From contig OY987264.1 in assembly GCA_963920665.1 (NCBI GenBank), forward strand, positions 25,338,906 through 25,402,905: DNA of 64,000 bases, given 5' to 3'. Shown piece after piece: positions 58,871 through 64,000 of this stretch. Position 1 is the first letter of the stretch. Each line of letters begins with the position of its first letter. Position numbers and translations under genes: made by a program. Source of the DNA: Straminergon stramineum (Eukaryota > Streptophyta > Bryopsida > Hypnales > Calliergonaceae). Under the pieces are notes generated by a model. It had not been told where the DNA came from and did no database searches. It saw nothing but the letters and a program-made list of their open reading frames with translations.

Positions 58871-60589
58871 AAGAGAGACCATCCTAATTCCATCATCCTA
58901 TTTTAAGCCCCAATTATATACCCAAAGACATCCAAATCTATTCATTTTTTTTAACAAAATAGCTACATTAATGCCAACAAGGGGGAACGTATTTGTAATG
59001 TAAATATGTACATTGTATAAAATGTGTATTTATTTTGTATTTCGAAGAGATTTTATGATTTGGAGGACAAACCTATTGGTGACGATTCCGATGGCTTTAA
59101 GGTGACACATATTGCCCATGGAGTTGTTTAAAAAACAAAAGCCCCAGACAAATTTCAATGTTTCACCAATTTGGGGTATTTTTTTAAGTTTATCGAATTT
59201 GCGCGTAAGTTTGAAGTTCAATTCTAGAATGTCGAACTGTAGGGTTTTTATAGAGTCGCAAGACTTGAAGTCTAACCCAGAGGTTGAATTGGAGTTTTCC
59301 TTGTAACATTTGTTAGTTCAACCATCTCAACTAGCAATTTCTATACCATTGTCAACCCATTTACAAGACGAAGTTAGACCTTCTCATTTGTTGAAGAACC
59401 TCACATTGAGTAGCGTTGGCATCGAAATCTCCAAAGAGACACTTGTGCTTTGGTGATTCTATTTTAAGTTGGATGTATTGAACCGGGCACCTAAGAAGTA
59501 ACATTTGAAACAAGTTATGAAGGCCTAAATGTCAATTAGTACTATTGTATGGTTAGGCTAGTCAAGGGAAGCCCTATCCACCAACATTGGTTGAAAGGGC
59601 TAGTGAATCCTTTAACGAAGGTTGAACATACAAATTATGTCGCAAACACTGCTAGGTGCATCCTCAAATTCTTGCAGATGGAGTAGCATTCTTCTTCAAC
59701 TTCTATTTTTACCTCTATTTGGTTTTAGTTAAAAGTTTTTAGCTAATTCAAATTTTTTGTATTCTATTTGTATGTTAAGAATTGAAAGTTAGGGGAATAG
59801 AAGTAGTTTACCTCTTAATTTTGACCTTTAAGGTTCTTTGGCCTTAAAAGGTAAATAAAAACTTATATGAGGGTGCTTTTCTTGGGCCAATGGGTGTTTG
59901 GAGGCCCATGTGATGTGTACATGGGTTGATTCCACCTACCTTAGGGTGTTGAAGGATAGGTAGGCATATTCTTTCTCCCTTCTAATGTGTGTGAATGTGT
60001 GTGTGTTAGATTTTAGAAATTGAGAATTCGAGCATCCATATTTTATGATGTATAAGAAATTTTGGAATGAAAATTTGAAGTTATGATCTTCTTCTTATTG
60101 CCATTTCGAAGAGACCTTTCTTGTACAATTTGAAGATAGGAACAAACAGTTATAAACGTGTGAGTGGAGAAGGGTTTGTTGCCACCCAACTAAGAGGAGC
60201 AGAGATTCGAGTGACCACCAAAGTTTGAATGTTTGCTTATTTCTTTGAAATTTTGGTGCAATAAAGAATTTCTTTTATCTTTTCAAAGACTCGTCTCTTG
60301 AAGAAATTGGAGCTTTGTGGAAAAATATATGGGTGTTTGAGTAGCAAGGGTCTACTACCCCTATTGTTCAAAACCCGAAACTTTATAAGGCTATAGATTT
60401 TACTTGGAGAATCAATTGCAAGTGAAATTTTTAGGCAAGGTAGGAGAATTTGTTAGTTTTTTGAAAAACTAACAATCTCTAAATTTAAAGGAAAATTACA
60501 AAAATTATAGGTAGTGAAGCAAAGGAAGGTTTATTGCCTTCTCATTTTGAATAAAATGTAGTTAGATTAGGTTTAAATTTGTGTTTTGT
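58871..60589. other. Gene-free DNA, possibly a decayed retroelement 3' region
   Basis: From about 59040 to 59720 the DNA is less AT-rich, with CG dinucleotides and several short frames (59112-59306 forward, 59030-59221 reverse) that are broken by stops. A mixed region with 'gtgcaataaagaattt' near 60260 follows. I recognise no protein motif, so decayed coding sequence is only a possibility. Confidence 0.25.
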
Positions 60590-61519
60590 TTAACCCCTCA
60601 AGGACCAAGGTGTGTTTTTTGGTAATATAAATTTTTTTGGTAGGTACATGTGACTAAAGATTTCTATGTTTTTGGCCCTAACTTTAATAGAAGATGTGGA
60701 CAAGGCATATCTTTCATGTCCACTAAATTTCAAGGCATTTGGAAATATGAGTCAAAAGTTATGGACTAATATGTAGTTTGTTTCTCACCACGAGCAGTTT
60801 AGGCAGATCTAAAAAAATCATTTTTTTCAAAAACAAAAATTTTAAATTGGTTTTCTAGATTTATATATACATAGAAAGCTTTTAATCATTCCATTTTGAT
60901 CAATGAGTCAAAAGTTATGAGATGTTTTAGTTTGTGGGCAAGTTTGGATTCTCTACTCTAAAATAAACTTTGAAGTCCTTTATTTCATTCAATTTTCAAT
61001 ATTTCTTGAAAAAAAGAAAAAGAAGATGTAGATTGTTTATTAAGACATTACAAACATTGGGATTGGGGTTTTCAATTCCATTAATAAATTGTTAACAATT
61101 TAGTATTTTGAATTATTCTCTACGTCTTTCTACTTATTATTTTTTTCCTATATGTCATACAATTCCAAATGATCTAAAAATCTTCAAGCATGAAGTCAAC
61201 TTGCATTTAGAATGAATCTAAAGAAGCACCACCATTTTGGACATTTTTTCATACAAATGTGACCTTGTGAAGTGCAACTACTTGTTTCTTCACAAGGCCC
61301 CCAAAACGATTTTTGTCACTTCAAATGCTAATATCTTGCAGTCTACATGTTAGAATTTTCTGAATTTTTTTCCACGCCTTTTCAATCTAGTGTACTACAA
61401 GTTCCTATGGTTATATGTGTCCAAAAATGATATTTTTCAAAAATTTGGTACGTGTATTAGAAATGGCAGTTTTTGACGGGGTTTGGTGATAATATAGTCA
61501 AGAAACTTTAGGGGTTAAA
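60590..61519 (+). mobile_element. TTAA/CCC element (PB9), 930 bp
   Basis: Left end TTAACCCCTCAAGGACCAAG; right end in reverse complement TTAACCCCTAAAGTTTCTTG. TTAA is intact on both sides and no wider duplication is seen. It aligns end to end with PB8 (50091-51034). It is the best-preserved long member of the group and lacks a coding frame. Confidence 0.75.
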
Positions 61520-62279
61520 GACTTGAAGACATGAAGATTGAAGACTTGTGTGTGGTGGCTTGTGGCTTATTATTCTTAGTAAATTTTAGAAGCTCGTTGT
61601 CTTTCTATTATTATTCCTAGTCGGTTTTGGAGGCTTATTGTTTTCATTTCTCCATTGTAAATATTGTTGCAAGTTATGTGGATATTCAATAATAACCCCA
61701 TCTGTGTTTTGTGGTGACAAAGTGGGATTGATCACTAACAAGGTCATTATTTTTATTATTCCCATTGGTAAGGCATGATTGCTCGTTACCTTGGGTTTGA
61801 AGTTTATAAGTCAATCTTTCGGATGGTTCAGCTTGTAGTTTGACCATTCCGTTTTACCCGTCCAAAGCCTATGGTTTCTTATCACCTACCCTAACCTTTA
61901 AACCCATTTAGAGCCATTTCAGGATAGGCCAACGGGAAACAATTTGAAGATTTGAAGACTTGAAGACTCACCTCAACTTCCTATCAAACTCTTCCCAGTC
62001 GTAGCTAAATAATTTGTGTATTCCTAAAGCATTCTCTTCTCTACATGACAATGTGTCAATCCTTTGATGGTGAATAGTTAAGTACCATTGGATACATGGA
62101 AAGGGGATTATAGATTGTTCATAGGATGTTTAGGATTCTACTCTATGAACAATTTTGTAATTTCAAGGTAGACCACTTCAAAAAAGATTTAAAATTACAA
62201 TTTTCAACAAAAAAATTATAATCCCACTTGGGTTTGATTCGTGAAATAAGTGCATGCCTCTGAAAAATATGTGGAGTTG
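61520..62279. other. Gene-free spacer with short simple repeats
   Basis: 'gacttgaagacatgaagatt' at 61521 and 'gatttgaagacttgaagact' near 61949 are simple GA-rich repeats. Two ~42-bp related units start with 'ttattattc' near 61568 and 61609. Nothing else seen. Confidence 0.35.
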
Positions 62280-63342
62280 GCCCCAAAATATGCATATTGC
62301 AAATCAAGGTAGTAATCATACTTGTCTACCTTAGAGCACTTGTTGTGCTCCTTACAACAAGCACAATATCAACATTCTGTCAAGTAGAGACTTATTTCTA
62401 TTTAAAATTGCACTCTAACGCAACTGTTATCAGGGCCTCGAATTCCATGGCCTTGGTATGTGACCACCCAGGATCGGCTAATTTGCAAAATGTAAAGGGC
62501 CCATGAGTTGGCTCCTTTAGGAATAGTCATTATTGTCAATGTTTTTCAAGCATTGGTATATGTGCTAATCAATTCAACCTTCCCTTGTTTCCATGAAAAT
62601 CTTTTTTTAATATAGATTCTTTTCTTTCTTTCTTTTGGTAATACAAAAAAGTCTACTTGACATATGGATTGCCAACTTTACATTGGGGCCATTTTTACAA
62701 AGAGAAAACCGGCCTTGTTTGGGCCTCATGGAATGACCCGCCATTTGCCATTACAGGGCTTATATGCAGGGTATGCACTCCAGATGTCCTTAGTCAAAGA
62801 GCTACAGTAGAAGAAGAGAACATCCGAGTGGGTTCCGGGCTTCCGGCCCATGCCAGTCAGTTTCCCACTGTCAAAAGTGAATTTTCATTGCAATCAGGAA
62901 CTCAACAATGAGACTCCACTGAAAAGTCAAGACATGATCACGGGTGTCAGGTCCAGGGGCAGAGGGATAATATTGCTTAGTCCTTGGAATACACTTCTAA
63001 CTTTTCTTCTTTTTCGAAACAAATGAAACGGAATTTCATTACACTTCTAACTTACACTCCTGAATCCTGATGCCTGCAAGTTAAGTTATTGAAGAAAGTT
63101 GAGCACCCAGGGCAAGCGTAAGCTTACACACAGAGGGGCTATCTACAGTACTGTACTATACAAAATTTTCAGTCAACTAGACGACTGGGAGGAACTGAAG
63201 TGGTAAGTTGCTGACCAGCCCTTCCCCACTGGACAGTGTTTGTAATAAGATACCTTCTTTTCTCTTCTACTGTGTAAGTAAGTTACTGCCCCAGCCCCAG
63301 CTCGTCCTTTGCCCCAGAAAGTAGTATTTAGTAAAGGGGTGC
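62280..63342. other. More GC-balanced DNA, possibly unique host sequence
   Basis: Composition is more balanced than the window average and has no evident tandem or terminal repeat apart from the dispersed 'gaaacaaatgaaacgg' motif at 63016. Frames at 62297-62506 and 62657-62911 have no recognisable domain; the second is rich in polar residues and could be an exon, but no splice evidence can be offered. Confidence 0.3.
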
Positions 63343-63592
63343 TGGGCAGGGTCGGGGTGAACTGGCACCCTCGCTCGGCCCCTCCAAGTCATTCCAGGGG
63401 TGCAAGTAAATAAAGAGCCCCCTATTTCGTGCTTGATTAATTTACCTGAAACATTCCTCCAACCACATTTGGGGCCTCTGATTGCAAATAGGAATTCAGA
63501 ATTTGCAAATTTTATCATGCATGGAAAATTGAAAAATTTCAGCATTTTCCTGAGGGCTGAGCGAGGGGATCAGTTCACCCCAGCCCTGGGCA
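63343..63592 (-). mobile_element. GC-rich-ended foldback element (copy F2), ~250 bp
   Basis: The left arm 'gtcggggtgaactggcaccc' and the right arm, in reverse complement 'gctggggtgaactgatcccc', are inverted over about 40 bases. The interior, read in reverse, matches F1 at 19781-20016 ('gcatgataaaatttgcaaat', 'gaattcctatttgcaatcag', 'acttgcacccctggaatgac'). The reverse-strand frame at 63267-63545 and forward frame at 63400-63645 are products of this repeat. Confidence 0.65.
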
Positions 63593-64000
63593 GAGGCCCC
63601 TGCCCAGGAGTCACTTACACAGTGTCTCAATACTCACTCACTTGACCTTTTCCTTTCTGCCATTACGCTTCCCCCTGGCTCATAATGGAAACTTCGAATC
63701 ACATAAAGGAGGGAGGCGGATAATGAAGGCCCAGCGTCGCTGGTGATGACAAGTCAAGAAACGGAACTGGCAAAGCCAGAGGGGGGGTTTGTTTCATTCA
63801 TTTGGGCAGGGCGGAAAACGACCGGAGCCTTGTTGGACGGACGGATCGGAGTAATCAAGCGGCTAGTTGAATCCGTTGCATTGGCATGGACGAAAGTCAC
63901 GAAACAAGTAAACGACGGATGGAAGCACATTTTTTCATCCTCAATTCATCCACGGAAGAGTGATTCCCGCCATTCTACGATTTGTAGCAATTGAGCTGTT
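63593..64000 (+). other. CpG-rich stretch with an 83-codon frame at the window edge
   Basis: From about 63660 the DNA is rich in CG dinucleotides ('gaaaacgaccggagcc', 'ggacggacggatcggag', 'gaaacaagtaaacgacgg'), unlike the CG-poor repeats elsewhere. A forward frame (63743-63994) encodes an 83-residue peptide with a balanced composition and no recognised domain. It could be a first exon or the unmethylated flank of a gene lying beyond the window. The start codon choice is arbitrary. Confidence 0.25.

Noticed and set aside
63267..63300. 'gtaagtaagttactg', resembling a splice donor
   Set aside because: A single donor-like string has no weight without an identified exon or reading frame.
1..64000. 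A multi-gene system, cluster or operon
   Set aside because: Both strands were read for recognisable protein motifs and none was found; the window is explained mainly by transposon-derived repeats.

Overview
The window reads as intergenic DNA from a large, repeat-rich eukaryotic genome. It is strongly AT-rich, no open frame exceeds about 120 codons, and I see no bacterial-type gene organisation, rRNA, tRNA or CRISPR array. The repeat types (an LTR beginning TGTCACGCCCC, CACTA-like miniature elements with 3-bp target duplications, many small inverted-repeat elements) suit a plant or streptophyte alga. The species cannot be fixed from the sequence, and no complete protein-coding gene can be supported.

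Layout. 1-2208: an old LTR-like repeat (family C) split by a 1313-bp solo LTR (family A) with a perfect 5-bp target duplication. 2209-5454: AT-rich filler, a diverged 'GATTGCAAGAAACAC' element, a ~100/124-bp higher-order minisatellite and a CACTA-like MITE. 5990-12230: a long decayed element (family R1 and its continuation) whose inverted relative lies at about 53000-58005. 12234-15425: a 3.2-kb element with TTAA/CCC ends containing a CACTA-like hairpin element and a second family C copy. 15783-17345, 27675-29930 and 29931-30813: three more R1 copies, the last interrupted by an inverted family C copy (30814-32210). 18978-24597: a cluster of TTAA/CCC elements, a GC-rich foldback element and a GC-richer island. 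24598-35390: microsatellite, R1 copies, a large foldback and unassigned AT-rich DNA. 35397-43000: CACTA-like end, TTAA/CCC elements, a second family A solo LTR and two elements rich in the motif TATAGGTACCTATA. 43000-52070: unassigned DNA, a second CACTA-like MITE and nested TTAA/CCC elements. 52800-58010: inverted copy of the 6-10 kb element. 58011-61519: further TTAA/CCC members and decayed DNA. 62280-64000: a GC- and CpG-richer stretch that is the best candidate for non-repeat host sequence near a gene.

The main theme is a set of non-autonomous elements sharing the terminus TTAA-CCC(C/T)TAAA, found at a dozen or so places in at least five size families (about 231, 535, 585, 640 and 930 bp). 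Insertion at TTAA with CCC...GGG ends is the signature of piggyBac-type transposons. No transposase is visible here, so that assignment is an inference. Two nested insertions can be checked against related empty sites inside the same window. All alignments were made by eye; percentages and exact boundaries need a computed self-alignment.
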